A stretch of 64,000 nucleotides of DNA from Kineosporia sp. A_224 (lineage in GTDB: Bacteria; Actinomycetota; Actinomycetes; Actinomycetales; Kineosporiaceae): contig NZ_MWLN01000199.1 in the NCBI RefSeq assembly GCF_002198655.1, positions 1 through 64,000 on the forward strand. Direction: 5' to 3'. The notes under the pieces are model-generated. The model searched no databases. It was not told the origin of the DNA and was given only the letters and a program-made list of their open reading frames with translations. Below, one piece after another: positions 7,422-16,380 of this stretch (position 1 is its first letter; each line of letters opens with the position of its first letter). Made by a program: the position numbers and the translations under genes.

Positions 7422-9044
7422 TCAGGCCGGGACGATCCCCGGTGTCCCGGCGGCGACGGCGAAGGCCGCGGTGGTGGCCACGGTCGCCGTCCTCGCGGCG
7501 ATGGTGTCGACGGTGCGGGCCTGCGCGAGCCAGCGTTCGCGGTCGACGTCCATGAGGAGGTAGCCGCGCTGCGAACCGTCGAAGTACCTGGTGCGCGGGT
7601 TGTCGCGGGGGAGCAGGGCCTTGATCGGGGCGTCGAACGCGGCGGGGAAGTCGCTGGAGATGCTCGTGGAGACGAACTCCGAGGCGACGACGGGGGCGTG
7701 CGGGTCGTCCGGGTCGACGACGAGGTCGTTGAACCAGGTCGAGTGGATGTCGCCGCCGAGCACGACGGGGTTCGCCACGCCGCGCGCGGCGATCGTCCCG
7801 AGCAGCCGCGCGCGCTGCGCGGCGTAGCCGTCCCACTGGTCGAGGTTGGTGAGGAACGGCAGCGGGAGAGTGGGGAAGAACGGGTTCGGGAAGCGGGTGC
7901 GGCCCATCATCACCTGCTGCGCCACGACGTTCCAGCGGGCGGACGTCGAGGTGAGCCGGTCGACGAGCCACGCCTCCTGCTCGGCACCGGTGAGCGAGCC
8001 GGCGACGTTCGCCAGGCCGGCGGCCTCGGGCCCGAAGTCGTTCGGGACGCCGCCGGGCTGGTCGGTGCGGTACTGCCGGGTGTCGAGCACGGAGAACCGC
8101 ACCAGGTCGCCGTAGTCGAACCCCCGGTAGAGCTTCAGGTCCGGCGAGCCCGGGACGGCGCGCGGCCGGATCGGCAGGTGCTCCCAGTACGCCTGGTAGC
8201 CGGCGGCGCGCTGCGCGGCGAACGCGGCCGGGTCCTGCCGGGCGTCGCCGGTGTCGTCGATCTCGTCGACGAGGGTCGCGTAGTTGTTCTCGACCTCGTG
8301 GTCGTCCCACGTGACGACCCAGGGCGCTGCCGCGTGGGCGGCCTGCAGGGCCGGGTCGAGCTTGTACTGGGCGTGCCGGGCCCGGTAGTCGGCGAGCGTC
8401 CGGAGCTGGTCGAGGCCGGCGGTCTGCGGCGTGGTGTGCCGGCGGTCGGCGAACGCGCTCGAGGGGTCGTACTCGTAGATGTAGTCGCCCAGGTGCAGCA
8501 CGAGGTCGATGTCCTCGTCGGCCATGGCGGTGTAGGCGGGCCAGTAGCCGTTCTGGAGGTCCTGGCAGTTGGCGATCGCGAACCGCACCCGCGCCGGGTG
8601 CGCGCCCGCTGCCGGCGCCGTCCTCGTCCGGGCGGACGGCGAGACGTACCCGCGGGTGCGGAACCGGTACCAGTACTCGGTGTCCGGGGCCAGGCCGCGC
8701 ACGTCGACGTGCACCGAGTGCGCGAACCGGGCCCGCGCGAGCGCCTGGCCCCAGCGCACGACCCGCCGGAACCGGGGGTCGGCCGCGACCTCGTACTTCA
8801 CCTCGACGTCCCGCCCGCCCATCGAGGTCGCGTCGAACGGGTCCTTGACGAGGCGGGTCCACAGGACCACCGCGGTCGGCAGCGGGTCGCCGGACGCGAC
8901 GCCGAGCGCGAACGGGTCGGTGCGGACGGCGGCGGCGTGCGCCGGGTGCACGTCCCGCCCCGTGAGGACGGCGGCCCCGGACAGGGCTGCACCGGCGCCG
9001 AGAACGGTGCGACGGCTGGGGAGCGGCATGCGCGTGGCGGACAT
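7422..9044 (-). CDS. phoD: Tat-exported PhoD-like alkaline phosphatase
   Basis: Secreted phosphodiesterase/alkaline phosphatase releasing phosphate from organic esters outside the cell. The 540-residue protein begins with a twin-arginine signal (SRRTVLGAGAALSGAAVL, residues 10-27) followed by the PhoD N-terminal Ig-like domain (PFALGVASGDPLPTAVVLWTRL). Metal-site motifs follow: NCQD, LGDYIYEY, TWDDHEVENNY and GGDIHSTW. Length fits the family. A second ATG six codons in (MPLPSRR) could be the true start. No Pho box was recognised upstream. Confidence 0.88.
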   Translation of the reverse strand: MSATRMPLPSRRTVLGAGAALSGAAVLTGRDVHPAHAAAVRTDPFALGVASGDPLPTAVVLWTRLVKDPFDATSMGGRDVEVKYEVAADPRFRRVVRWGQALARARFAHSVHVDVRGLAPDTEYWYRFRTRGYVSPSARTRTAPAAGAHPARVRFAIANCQDLQNGYWPAYTAMADEDIDLVLHLGDYIYEYDPSSAFADRRHTTPQTAGLDQLRTLADYRARHAQYKLDPALQAAHAAAPWVVTWDDHEVENNYATLVDEIDDTGDARQDPAAFAAQRAAGYQAYWEHLPIRPRAVPGSPDLKLYRGFDYGDLVRFSVLDTRQYRTDQPGGVPNDFGPEAAGLANVAGSLTGAEQEAWLVDRLTSTSARWNVVAQQVMMGRTRFPNPFFPTLPLPFLTNLDQWDGYAAQRARLLGTIAARGVANPVVLGGDIHSTWFNDLVVDPDDPHAPVVASEFVSTSISSDFPAAFDAPIKALLPRDNPRTRYFDGSQRGYLLMDVDRERWLAQARTVDTIAARTATVATTAAFAVAAGTPGIVPA

Positions 9045-9134
9045 GGGCGCAGCGAACCACCGTGACGGTCCGCCGGATAAGGGGTGCGGGGTGAACGCCG
9101 GACGGCACGATGGTGCGGCGACGACGGCGCGGTC

Positions 9135-10199
9135 CTACAACCAGCCGTTGCGTCTGAACCCGCGGTACAGGCCGCCGCAGATCGCGGCCATCCCGGTGAG
9201 GACGGCGGGGTAGCCCCAGGTCTGGCCGAGCTCGGGCATGTGGGCGAAGTTCATCCCGTAGATCCCGGCGATCATCGTCGGGACGGCGGCGATCGCGACC
9301 CAGGCGGAGATCTTGCGCATGTCCTCGCTCTCCGAGACCGACAGCCGGGCGAGCCCGGCCTGCAGGATCGAGGACAGCAGCTCGTCGAAGGTCGCGACGT
9401 GCTCGCGGACCCGGTCGAGGTGGTCGGCGACGTCCCGGAAGTACTCCTGGATCTCCGGGTGCACCAGCCGGTTGGGGCGGGTCGCGAGCTCGCGGATCGG
9501 CCCCGACAGCGCGGTGACGGTGCGCTTCATCTCGATGACGTCGCGCTTGAGCTGGTAGATGCGTTCGATGTCGGACGGGGTGCGGCTGGCGAAGACGTTG
9601 TTCTCGATCTCCTCGATGTCCTCGTTGACCGCGTCGACGACGGCGAGGTAGTCGTCGACGATCTTGTCGGCGACGGCGTGGAGCACCGCGGACGGCCCGA
9701 GCGCGAGCTGTTCGGGGTCTGCCTCGAGCTGTCGGCGCAGGTCGCTCATCGAGGCGTGCCTGCCGTGCCGGACGGTCAGGGCGAAGTCCTCGCCGACGAA
9801 GATCATGACGGTGCCGGTCTCGACGACGTCGCCGCCGTCCTCGCGGGCATCGCGCTCGACGTAGGCCAGGGTCCGTAGCGACAGGGCGAGGATGCCGTCG
9901 TACCGTTCGAGCTTCGGGCGCTGCATGAGGTTCGCGGCGTCCTCGACGGCCAGGGCGTGCAGGTCGAAGATCTCCCCGAGCTGGGTCAGCTGCCGCATGT
10001 TCGGTGCCTGGGCGCCGAGCCAGAGGAACCCGTCGCCCGAGCGTGCGACGGCCAGGGCCTCGTCGAAGCGGGCATCGTCGCACCGCGTTCCGTCGATGTA
10101 CCGTCCCCAGCCGACCACCGTGTCCAGCAGACCCGGGGCGAGGCCCTCGCGGGCGACCGGAAGCCGGCGCAACGCGAACCGGGGCAGCGGCCGCTCCAT
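9135..10199 (-). CDS. corA: CorA-family magnesium/cobalt transporter
   Basis: Inner-membrane divalent cation channel. The 354-residue protein has a long acidic cytoplasmic domain and two C-terminal helices; the first ends in the hallmark YGMNF (about residues 314-318) with the HMPEL loop. The start chosen is MERPLPRF at 10199, preceded on the minus strand by GGAGG; an open frame extends further upstream but crosses the hairpin 10242-10284. No Mg-sensing leader was recognised. Confidence 0.9.
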   Translation of the reverse strand: MERPLPRFALRRLPVAREGLAPGLLDTVVGWGRYIDGTRCDDARFDEALAVARSGDGFLWLGAQAPNMRQLTQLGEIFDLHALAVEDAANLMQRPKLERYDGILALSLRTLAYVERDAREDGGDVVETGTVMIFVGEDFALTVRHGRHASMSDLRRQLEADPEQLALGPSAVLHAVADKIVDDYLAVVDAVNEDIEEIENNVFASRTPSDIERIYQLKRDVIEMKRTVTALSGPIRELATRPNRLVHPEIQEYFRDVADHLDRVREHVATFDELLSSILQAGLARLSVSESEDMRKISAWVAIAAVPTMIAGIYGMNFAHMPELGQTWGYPAVLTGMAAICGGLYRGFRRNGWL

Positions 10200-10241
10200 G
10201 GTCACCTCCTCCGGCGAGAGTAGCCCGCCGCCGACCGCCGC

Positions 10242-10284
10242 TCCGAGGAGCGACGGCCGGCAGCGAAGGCCGTCGCTCCTCGGA
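10242..10284 (-). terminator. Strong hairpin between RTX gene and corA
   Basis: Perfect 17-bp stem (arm begins TCCGAGGAGCGAC) with a nine-base loop, 40 bp beyond the RTX gene stop and 43 bp before corA. Placed to terminate RTX transcription and insulate corA. No T-run follows, as is usual in GC-rich actinobacteria. Confidence 0.75.
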
Positions 10285-10323
10285 CGTCCTGCAGAGTGAA
10301 CGGTGGCAGCGGCCGCTTCCTTG

Positions 10324-11712
10324 TCAGTCGCCGCTGTCGCCGCCGTCCTCCGGGTCGTCGTCGGTGGACTCGTTGCGGGAGTCGCCCTCGTCCTCGTTCT
10401 CGACGCTGTCGTCGGCACCGACGTCGAGGTGGTCGTCGCCGCCCCCGCCGTCGTCGACGTCCGTGCCCCGGCCGCCGTCCAGCCAGTCGTCGCCGACGTC
10501 GCCGGAGAGGTGGTCGTCGCCGTCGTCGCCCTGCAGCGTGTCGTCACCCTCGCCGCCGTCGAGGCTGTCGTCGCCGTCGCCGCCGCCCACGGCGTCGTTG
10601 CCGCCGTCGCCGAAGAGGGCGTCCGCGCCGAGCCCACCGGTGAGGACGTCGTCCGCGTCGCCGCCGTGCTCGGTGTCGTCACCGGCCTCGCCGTCGATCG
10701 TGTCCGCGTCGGCGCCGCCGCTCAGGTCGTCGTCGCCCTCGCCGCCCGCGACGTCGTCCGCCCCGGCGCCGCCGTCGACGACGTCGTGGCCGGCGTCGCC
10801 CGTGATGGTGTCGAGCCCGTCGCCGCCGGTCAGGTCGTCGTTGCCGTCGCCGCCGGTGAGGGAGTCGTCGCCGAGACCGCCGTCCTCGGTGTCGGCGCCG
10901 GCACCGCCGTCGGCGACGTCGTTCCCGGCGCCCCCGGTCAGGGTGTCGAGGCCGGTGCCGCCGTCGAGGTCGTCGTCGCCGTCCTGGCCGTTCAGGTGGT
11001 CGTCGCCGTCGCCGCCGGACACGGCGTCCGCGCCGGCCCCGCCGGACTCCGTGTCGTTCCCGGCACCGCCGGAGAGCGCGTCGCTGCCGGCGCCCCCGGT
11101 CAACCGGTCGTCGCCCAGACCGCCGGAAACGGTGTCGTTGCCGGCTGCCCCGGACAGCGCGTCGTTCCCCGCGCCGCCGTTGACGTGGTCGTTGCCGTCG
11201 CCGCCGTCCTCGGTGTCCGCCCCGGCGTCGCCCCCGATGGTGTCGGCCCCGGCGTCGCCGTGGACGCTGTCGTTGCCGTCGCCTCCGGCCGCGGTGTCCG
11301 CGCCCGCGTCGCCGTGGAGGACGTCGGCCCCCGCACCACCGGTGAGGTGGTCGTTGCCCAGGCCGCCCGACACGTGGTCCCGGCCGAGGCCGCCGGACCC
11401 GGTGTCGTTGCCCGCCCCGGCGAGGATCGTGTCGTCCCCGGCGTCGCCGGTCACGGTGTCCGCACCGGCGGAGCCGCACACGAGGTCGTTGCCGCCACCG
11501 GCGTGCACGACGTGGCCGCCGGCCCGGATCACGATGACGTCGGCGCGAGCGGTCCCGTTGACGACGTGCGGGCTGCGTGCGGTGACGACCTTCGTCGCGG
11601 CCCGGCCGTTGCAGGTCGCGCCGGTGGCGGCGGACGCCGCGACCGGGTGAGCCGCGAACAAGGCGATCGGGGCGGCGCACGCCAGGCCCAGGTACCGGCG
11701 CGAAAGGCGCAT
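10324..11712 (-). CDS. Secreted RTX (GGxGxD) calcium-binding repeat protein
   Basis: 462-residue protein with a Sec signal peptide (residues 1-29, AASAAT at the cleavage region), a short Cys-containing N-terminal domain, then roughly forty nonapeptide RTX repeats of GGxGxDxLx type from about residue 75 to 430, and a very acidic tail. RTX repeats fold as calcium-loaded beta rolls outside the cell. No catalytic domain is present and no type I secretion genes are nearby; the signal peptide implies Sec export. The start at 11712 is fixed by GGAGG six bases upstream. Possibly a surface or matrix component linked to the pilus locus that follows divergently. Confidence 0.82.
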   Translation of the reverse strand: MRLSRRYLGLACAAPIALFAAHPVAASAATGATCNGRAATKVVTARSPHVVNGTARADVIVIRAGGHVVHAGGGNDLVCGSAGADTVTGDAGDDTILAGAGNDTGSGGLGRDHVSGGLGNDHLTGGAGADVLHGDAGADTAAGGDGNDSVHGDAGADTIGGDAGADTEDGGDGNDHVNGGAGNDALSGAAGNDTVSGGLGDDRLTGGAGSDALSGGAGNDTESGGAGADAVSGGDGDDHLNGQDGDDDLDGGTGLDTLTGGAGNDVADGGAGADTEDGGLGDDSLTGGDGNDDLTGGDGLDTITGDAGHDVVDGGAGADDVAGGEGDDDLSGGADADTIDGEAGDDTEHGGDADDVLTGGLGADALFGDGGNDAVGGGDGDDSLDGGEGDDTLQGDDGDDHLSGDVGDDWLDGGRGTDVDDGGGGDDHLDVGADDSVENEDEGDSRNESTDDDPEDGGDSGD

Positions 11713-12124
11713 GGAGATCCTCCGTCGAACACTGCAAGTGACGTCCTGTCGCAATCAGTATTCGAGGAGAGGCGGTCGAGGGATACGGCCGAAGGCTTCC
11801 ACGGCCCGTGCGTCACCCGACCGGCACAGCCCGCCGCACCCGTTCGGCGGCGCCGGTCAGGTCCGTTCGGGGGGCCCGGCCGGCCGAGCGCGCGACGAGC
11901 CGCGCCGCGAACGGGACGGCGGTCACCGCCCGTCGGGGGATCGCGCAGAGTGCCCGGTCCGTGGCTGCCTGCTGACAACACGTGACCGCTGTGTCCGGAG
12001 AGTGAGCCTCCCCGGGGCGAACGGGGGATAACGCCGGATCCACGGTGATCCAGATGAACGGCGTGTGAAACTGGCGACGTCGTCTCGGGGGCACGGGGCG
12101 AGACGGGCGAGCTGGAGCTGGATC
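11713..12124. other. Intergenic region between RTX gene and pilB
   Basis: 412 bp between divergent genes. Besides the RTX ribosome-binding site at its left edge I see no convincing open frame, riboswitch or terminator. Promoters for both directions must lie here, but no clear -35/-10 pair stood out. A small GGATC/GATCC stem occurs near 12037-12052. Confidence 0.5.
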
Positions 12125-13939
12125 ATGAGGTTCGGACGGTCCACCGCGGGCAGGGCCGCGGGCGACGGCCCCGGGCGGGTCGACGCGGTCCCGCCGCAGG
12201 GGCGTGGCGCGGAGGCGGCTCGGGGCACCCTCGTCGCCGAGGGGGCGCCGGTCGCCCAGTTCGGCATCCTGCTCGGCGAGCTGTTCGTCCGCAACGCTGT
12301 CATCAGCCCGGCGGTGCTCGACGACGCCCTCATGCGCCAGACCGGCTCCGGCCGGCGCATCGGCAGCATCCTCGTCGAGCTCGGCGTCATCGACGAGCGC
12401 GACCTCGCGCACGGTCTGGCCCAGCAGGTCGGTCTGCAGGCCGTCGACCTGAGCCGGACGACGCCCGACCCGGTCGCCGCCGAGATGCTCGGCGAGAGCA
12501 AGGCCCGGGGGCTGCAGGCCATCCCGATGGGGATCACCGAGGACGGCACGGTCCACGTCGCGCTCGCCGACCCGTCGCCGGACGTCGCCGAGGAGGTCCT
12601 GCGCTCCCTGGACCGGCCCGCCGCGCTCTACGTCGCGACGGAGAGCGAGGTCCGCCGGGCGATCGACTCGACGTTCAGGGCGCTCACCGGCGTCGAGGAC
12701 CAGGTCGCGGCCTTCACGGCGACCACCGACGTCCGGACGACGGTCAACCGCAGCGACGTCGAGGACCAGGCGGACGACGCGCCCGTCGTCCGCGTCGTCA
12801 ACCTCGTCATCACGCAGGCGTTGCGGGACAGGGCGTCCGACGTCCACATCGAGCCGCAGGACGGCCGCGTGCGGGTCCGGTACCGCATCGACGGCGCGCT
12901 CCACGACGTCCTCACGCTGCCGGCCGAGATGGGCCCGGCGGTCGCGAGCCGGCTCAAGATCATGGCCGGGATGAACATCGTCGAGCGGCGCCGTCCGCAG
13001 GACGGTCAGATCGCCACCTCGATCGAGGGCCGGGACATCGACATCCGGGTCGCCACGATGGGCAACGTGTGGGGCGAGAAGGTCGTGCTGCGGATCCTCG
13101 ACAAGAGCCGCTCGCTCTTCCGGCTGCGGGACCTCGGCATGCCGCCGGTGACGCACGAGACGTTCGCGAAGATGATCCGCTCGCCGTACGGCATGGTCAT
13201 CTGCGCCGGTCCCACCGGTTCGGGCAAGACGACGACGCTCTACGCGTCGCTCTCCGAGGTCAACACGGTCGACAAGAACATCACGACGATCGAGGACCCG
13301 GTCGAGTACGTCTTCCCGTCGATCAACCAGATCCAGATCAACGAGCAGGCCGGCGTCACGTTCGCCACGGGGCTGAAGTCGATCCTGCGGCAGGACCCGG
13401 ACATGATCCTCGTCGGGGAGATGCGGGACGTCGAGACCGCGCGGATCGCCGTCCAGTCGGCGCTGACGGGGCACTTCGTGCTCTCGTCGCTGCACGCGAC
13501 GGACGCGGTGTCGGCGCTCTACCGCTTCCTCGACATGGGGATCGAGTCGTTCCTCGTGGCGTCGTCCGTCATCGGCGTCGTCGGCCAGCGGCTCGTCCGC
13601 AAGATGTGCACCTACTGCCGCGTCCAGTACCAGCCGACACCCGAGGAGTACGCCTTCTACGTGGAGGCCGGCGGTGTCGAGAAGCACCGGTTCTACGTCG
13701 GCGAGGGCTGCAACTACTGCTCGAAGACCGGCTACTCGGACCGGGTCGGCGTCTACGAGCTGCTCAGCGTCACCGAGGAGATGCGCGAGATGATCGTGCA
13801 CCCCAACCCCTCGCACGACGACATGCGCCGGCTCGCGGTCGCGCAGGGCCTCGTGCCGCTGCGCCACGGGGGCGTCCGGCTCGTCGAGCAGGACGTGACG
13901 ACGATCAGCGAGATCGTCCGCTCCATCTACATGCTCTAG
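12125..13939 (+). CDS. pilB: Type IV pilus assembly ATPase PilB
   Basis: Cytoplasmic hexameric ATPase powering pilus extension. Domains: N-terminal MshEN domain (about residues 35-150, two tandem motifs, LLGELFVRNAVIS and RIGSILVELGVIDERDL), a type associated with c-di-GMP binding; then the core with Walker A GPTGSGKTT (about 362), Asp-box and ILVGEMRD (about 426); and a zinc tetracysteine CTYC/CNYC (about 493 and 528). The ATG at 12125 (MRFGRS) is preferred to an upstream in-frame start at 12065 because GGAGCTGG precedes it. 604 residues, normal for the family. First gene of the pilus operon. Confidence 0.93.
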   Translation: MRFGRSTAGRAAGDGPGRVDAVPPQGRGAEAARGTLVAEGAPVAQFGILLGELFVRNAVISPAVLDDALMRQTGSGRRIGSILVELGVIDERDLAHGLAQQVGLQAVDLSRTTPDPVAAEMLGESKARGLQAIPMGITEDGTVHVALADPSPDVAEEVLRSLDRPAALYVATESEVRRAIDSTFRALTGVEDQVAAFTATTDVRTTVNRSDVEDQADDAPVVRVVNLVITQALRDRASDVHIEPQDGRVRVRYRIDGALHDVLTLPAEMGPAVASRLKIMAGMNIVERRRPQDGQIATSIEGRDIDIRVATMGNVWGEKVVLRILDKSRSLFRLRDLGMPPVTHETFAKMIRSPYGMVICAGPTGSGKTTTLYASLSEVNTVDKNITTIEDPVEYVFPSINQIQINEQAGVTFATGLKSILRQDPDMILVGEMRDVETARIAVQSALTGHFVLSSLHATDAVSALYRFLDMGIESFLVASSVIGVVGQRLVRKMCTYCRVQYQPTPEEYAFYVEAGGVEKHRFYVGEGCNYCSKTGYSDRVGVYELLSVTEEMREMIVHPNPSHDDMRRLAVAQGLVPLRHGGVRLVEQDVTTISEIVRSIYML

Positions 13940-14129
13940 CGCCGGCAGGGTCGGTGGCCGCGAGGTCGCCGGTCCCGTCCGGCATGTATCGATCTGGCAA
14001 CACACCGCAGTTGAGGCTTGACGTCCTGTGATCTTGGGCTCGCACGAACGGTTGATAAGCGCCGTGAGGCGTAACGCGCGATCCGGGCGGCCGATGTCCG
14101 TACGGGGCATGAGAGAGGACGGCAGGGGC

Positions 14130-15338
14130 ATGCCGAAGTTCGCCTACGTGGCGCTCGCACCGAACGGGGTGCAGGCGACCGGGGTCCAGGACGCGCCGAC
14201 GATCGCGGCCGCCCGGATGGCGCTCGTGCAGCAGAGCCTTCGGGTCCAGAAGATCGAGCCGAAGAAGTCCTGGACGCAGATCGAGCTGACGCCGAAGCGG
14301 ATCAAACCGGCCGACCTCATGCACTTCAGCCGCCAGATGTCGGCCTTCCTGCGCGCAGGAATTCCCATCCTCGACGCGATCCAGGTCCTGGGCGAGGAGA
14401 ACGACAAGCCAGCGGTCCGTCGTGTCCTCGCGGCGGTGTCCGAGGACCTTCGGTCCGGGCGCACCCTGTCGGAGGCGATCGACAGGCACCCGTCGGACTT
14501 CCCCGACTGGTACCGGGGGATCCTGCGTTCGGCTGAGCTCACGGGCAGGCTCGACGACGTGCTCGACCAGCTGTCGCAGTACATCGAGCGTGATGTCGAG
14601 GCGCGCCGCAAGATCAAGGCTGCCATGACGTACCCCGCCGTGGTCTTCGTCATGGCGATCGGGACGATCGTCATCCTCAGCGTGTTCGTCCTGCCGAAGT
14701 TCGAGGACTTCTTCTCCAGCCTGGACGCACAGCTTCCGGTCACGACCCGCATCCTGCTGGCGACGACGCGATTCCTCGGCGACTGGTGGTGGCTCGTCGT
14801 CGCGGTCCTCGGTGCCGTGGTCCTGGGCGGCTGGGCCGCGACGTTGACCAGGACGGGGAGATACACGTGGCATGCGTTCCTGCTGCGGATCCCGGTGGTC
14901 GGAGAAGCGATCCGCTACAGCAAGGTCGAGCGTTTCACCCGGATGCTCGCGTCGATGGTCTCTGCCGGCGTACCGCTGCCGCGTGCGCTCGAGGTCGCGA
15001 CGAGCAGTCTGAACCACCTCGTCTTCGAGCGTGCGCTGAACGGCGTGCGCCACGCCATGCTGCGTGGCGGAGGGCTCGCCCAGCCCATCGCCGCGACCCG
15101 GCTCTTCCCCGGGGTAGCCGCCCAGATGATTCGGGTGGGGGAGGACACGGGCACCTTGGACAGCCAGCTCGAGGTGGCCGCAACCTTCTACGAGCGTGAG
15201 CTCGACTACAAGATCAAGAAGGTCACGACGATCATCGAACCCGTCGTCATCATCGTCATGGGCGGACTGGTGGGCTTCGTCGCCATCGCGCTCGTCTCGG
15301 CGATGTACGGGATCTTCCGCACGGCCAACCTCGGATGA
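14130..15338 (+). CDS. pilC: Type IV pilus inner-membrane platform protein PilC
   Basis: Polytopic platform of the pilus machine, contacted by PilB/PilT. 402 residues with two GspF domains: first around residues 70-190 (LMHFSRQMSAFLRAGIPILDAIQVL), then membrane helices at about 170 and 220, second domain from about 270 (RFTRMLASMVSAGVPLPRALEV) and a final helix before the C-terminus. Start chosen at MPKFAYVAL, preceded by GGACGGCAGGGGC; a longer frame upstream lacks family similarity. The last codons overlap the next start (ATGA), coupling it to the prepilins. Confidence 0.93.
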   Translation: MPKFAYVALAPNGVQATGVQDAPTIAAARMALVQQSLRVQKIEPKKSWTQIELTPKRIKPADLMHFSRQMSAFLRAGIPILDAIQVLGEENDKPAVRRVLAAVSEDLRSGRTLSEAIDRHPSDFPDWYRGILRSAELTGRLDDVLDQLSQYIERDVEARRKIKAAMTYPAVVFVMAIGTIVILSVFVLPKFEDFFSSLDAQLPVTTRILLATTRFLGDWWWLVVAVLGAVVLGGWAATLTRTGRYTWHAFLLRIPVVGEAIRYSKVERFTRMLASMVSAGVPLPRALEVATSSLNHLVFERALNGVRHAMLRGGGLAQPIAATRLFPGVAAQMIRVGEDTGTLDSQLEVAATFYERELDYKIKKVTTIIEPVVIIVMGGLVGFVAIALVSAMYGIFRTANLG

Positions 15339-15814
15339 CGCCTCACATGCCGGCAGAGCACCGCCGCGAGGACAGGGGAGAGAGCCTGATCGAGCTGCTC
15401 GTGTCGGTGGCCATCCTGGGCATCACGGCCTCCTCCATCCTCGGCGCCGTCATGCTCGCGTCGTCCTCGTCCACGCTGGACAGGCGCGCGGTCCAGTCGC
15501 AGAGCCTGCTGAAGTCCTGGGGCGAGTACGTCGTCGACCAGGCGAGCGCCGCGTACACCGCCTGCATGGCTGCCTCGTCGTCGACCCTCTCGTACGCGGC
15601 GCCGCCGCTCCAGGCCCTGCCGACGGGCTTCACGCCGTCGGTCGTGTCGGTGGAGTACTGGAACGGCACGACCTTCGTCAGCGGGAGCTGCACGACCACG
15701 GACGACGCCGGGGCGCAGCGGGTCAGACTGCGGATGACGGTCGCGGCTGGCGCGTACCCCGGCGTCGTGAACGACTACTGGGTCACCGTGCGAAAGCCGT
15801 GCACGACATGTTGA
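15335..15814 (+). CDS. Minor type IV prepilin
   Basis: 159-residue prepilin-like protein. The class III signal sits at residues 14-36: basic leader, RG|ESLIELLVSVAILG, with cleavage expected after Gly and Glu at mature position 5. The extracellular part contains several Cys, including a C-terminal CTTC that could form a disulfide. It overlaps pilC by ATGA and the next prepilin by 7 bp, so it is part of one translated chain. Probably a priming or tip pilin; the name is not assignable from sequence. Confidence 0.82.
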   Translation: MTPHMPAEHRREDRGESLIELLVSVAILGITASSILGAVMLASSSSTLDRRAVQSQSLLKSWGEYVVDQASAAYTACMAASSSTLSYAAPPLQALPTGFTPSVVSVEYWNGTTFVSGSCTTTDDAGAQRVRLRMTVAAGAYPGVVNDYWVTVRKPCTTC

Positions 15815-16380
15815 GCCAGCAGCGGCGGCCGCTGGACGACGGGTTCACGCTCATCGAGCTGATCGTCGCCATCGCCATCCTCGGTGTGGTCGTCGTGTCG
15901 ATCACGGGAGTCCTGTTCTCGGCGATCACGGCGAACAACTCGACCCGCGACAGGCTGGACTCCACCCGCAGCGAGCAGTTCACGGCGACGTACTTCGCGG
16001 ACGACGTCCAGTCCGCCGACGCTTCAGGCGTCGTCACGAGCGGTGCCGCGCAGTGCGGGACCTCGCCGCTCTTCGTCGAGTTCCGCGGGTCCAGCTACGT
16101 GCCCTCGAGCCCGACCACGTCGCGGACCGTCGTGACCACCTACGTCCTCCGGTCGACGACGGTGAACGGCGTGGCGGCCAGGGAGCTCCACCGGCTCTCC
16201 TGCGAGGCGAACGCCGGAGCGCTCACTCCGCTCACCCCGGCCCGGGACGTGGTCGTCGCCCGAGCGCTCGCGGACAGCACCCCGGCCTCTCCGACCGTGT
16301 CGGGTTCGAGGGTCTCCGTGGCGCTGACCCGGCTCGACGGCAGCACCTTCACGTTGGTCGGAGAGAGGCGGACGACGTGA
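15808..16380 (+). CDS. Minor type IV prepilin (PilW/PulJ-like)
   Basis: 190-residue prepilin with a canonical class III signal, DDG|FTLIELIVAIAILG, at about residues 10-24, with Glu5 present. The C-terminal domain has two spaced Cys (AAQCGTS and LSCEAN). Start taken at the ATG at 15808, inside the end of the previous gene; a GTG three codons upstream is possible. Stop overlaps the following GTG (GTGA). Expected to join the initiating minor-pilin complex. Confidence 0.82.
   Translation: MLSQQRRPLDDGFTLIELIVAIAILGVVVVSITGVLFSAITANNSTRDRLDSTRSEQFTATYFADDVQSADASGVVTSGAAQCGTSPLFVEFRGSSYVPSSPTTSRTVVTTYVLRSTTVNGVAARELHRLSCEANAGALTPLTPARDVVVARALADSTPASPTVSGSRVSVALTRLDGSTFTLVGERRTT

Noticed and set aside
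7200-9065. Long plus-strand frame opposite phoD
   Set aside because: Low-complexity Val/Arg/Gly sequence, antisense to a clear PhoD protein.
10324-11500. Regular DNA repeats resembling a repeat array
   Set aside because: Period is 27 bases (nine codons), degenerate, and fully explained by RTX repeats; no spacers as in CRISPR.
10303-11985. Plus-strand frames opposite the RTX gene
   Set aside because: Artefacts of the repetitive GC-rich RTX coding DNA; no signal peptide or domain, while the minus frame has a signal peptide, RBS and GGxGxD repeats.
11713-12124. c-di-GMP riboswitch upstream of pilB
   Set aside because: The conserved GEMM core was looked for and not found.
14018-14060. TTGACG before pilC as a promoter
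   Set aside because: No -10 element at acceptable spacing, and pilB-pilC are probably cotranscribed.
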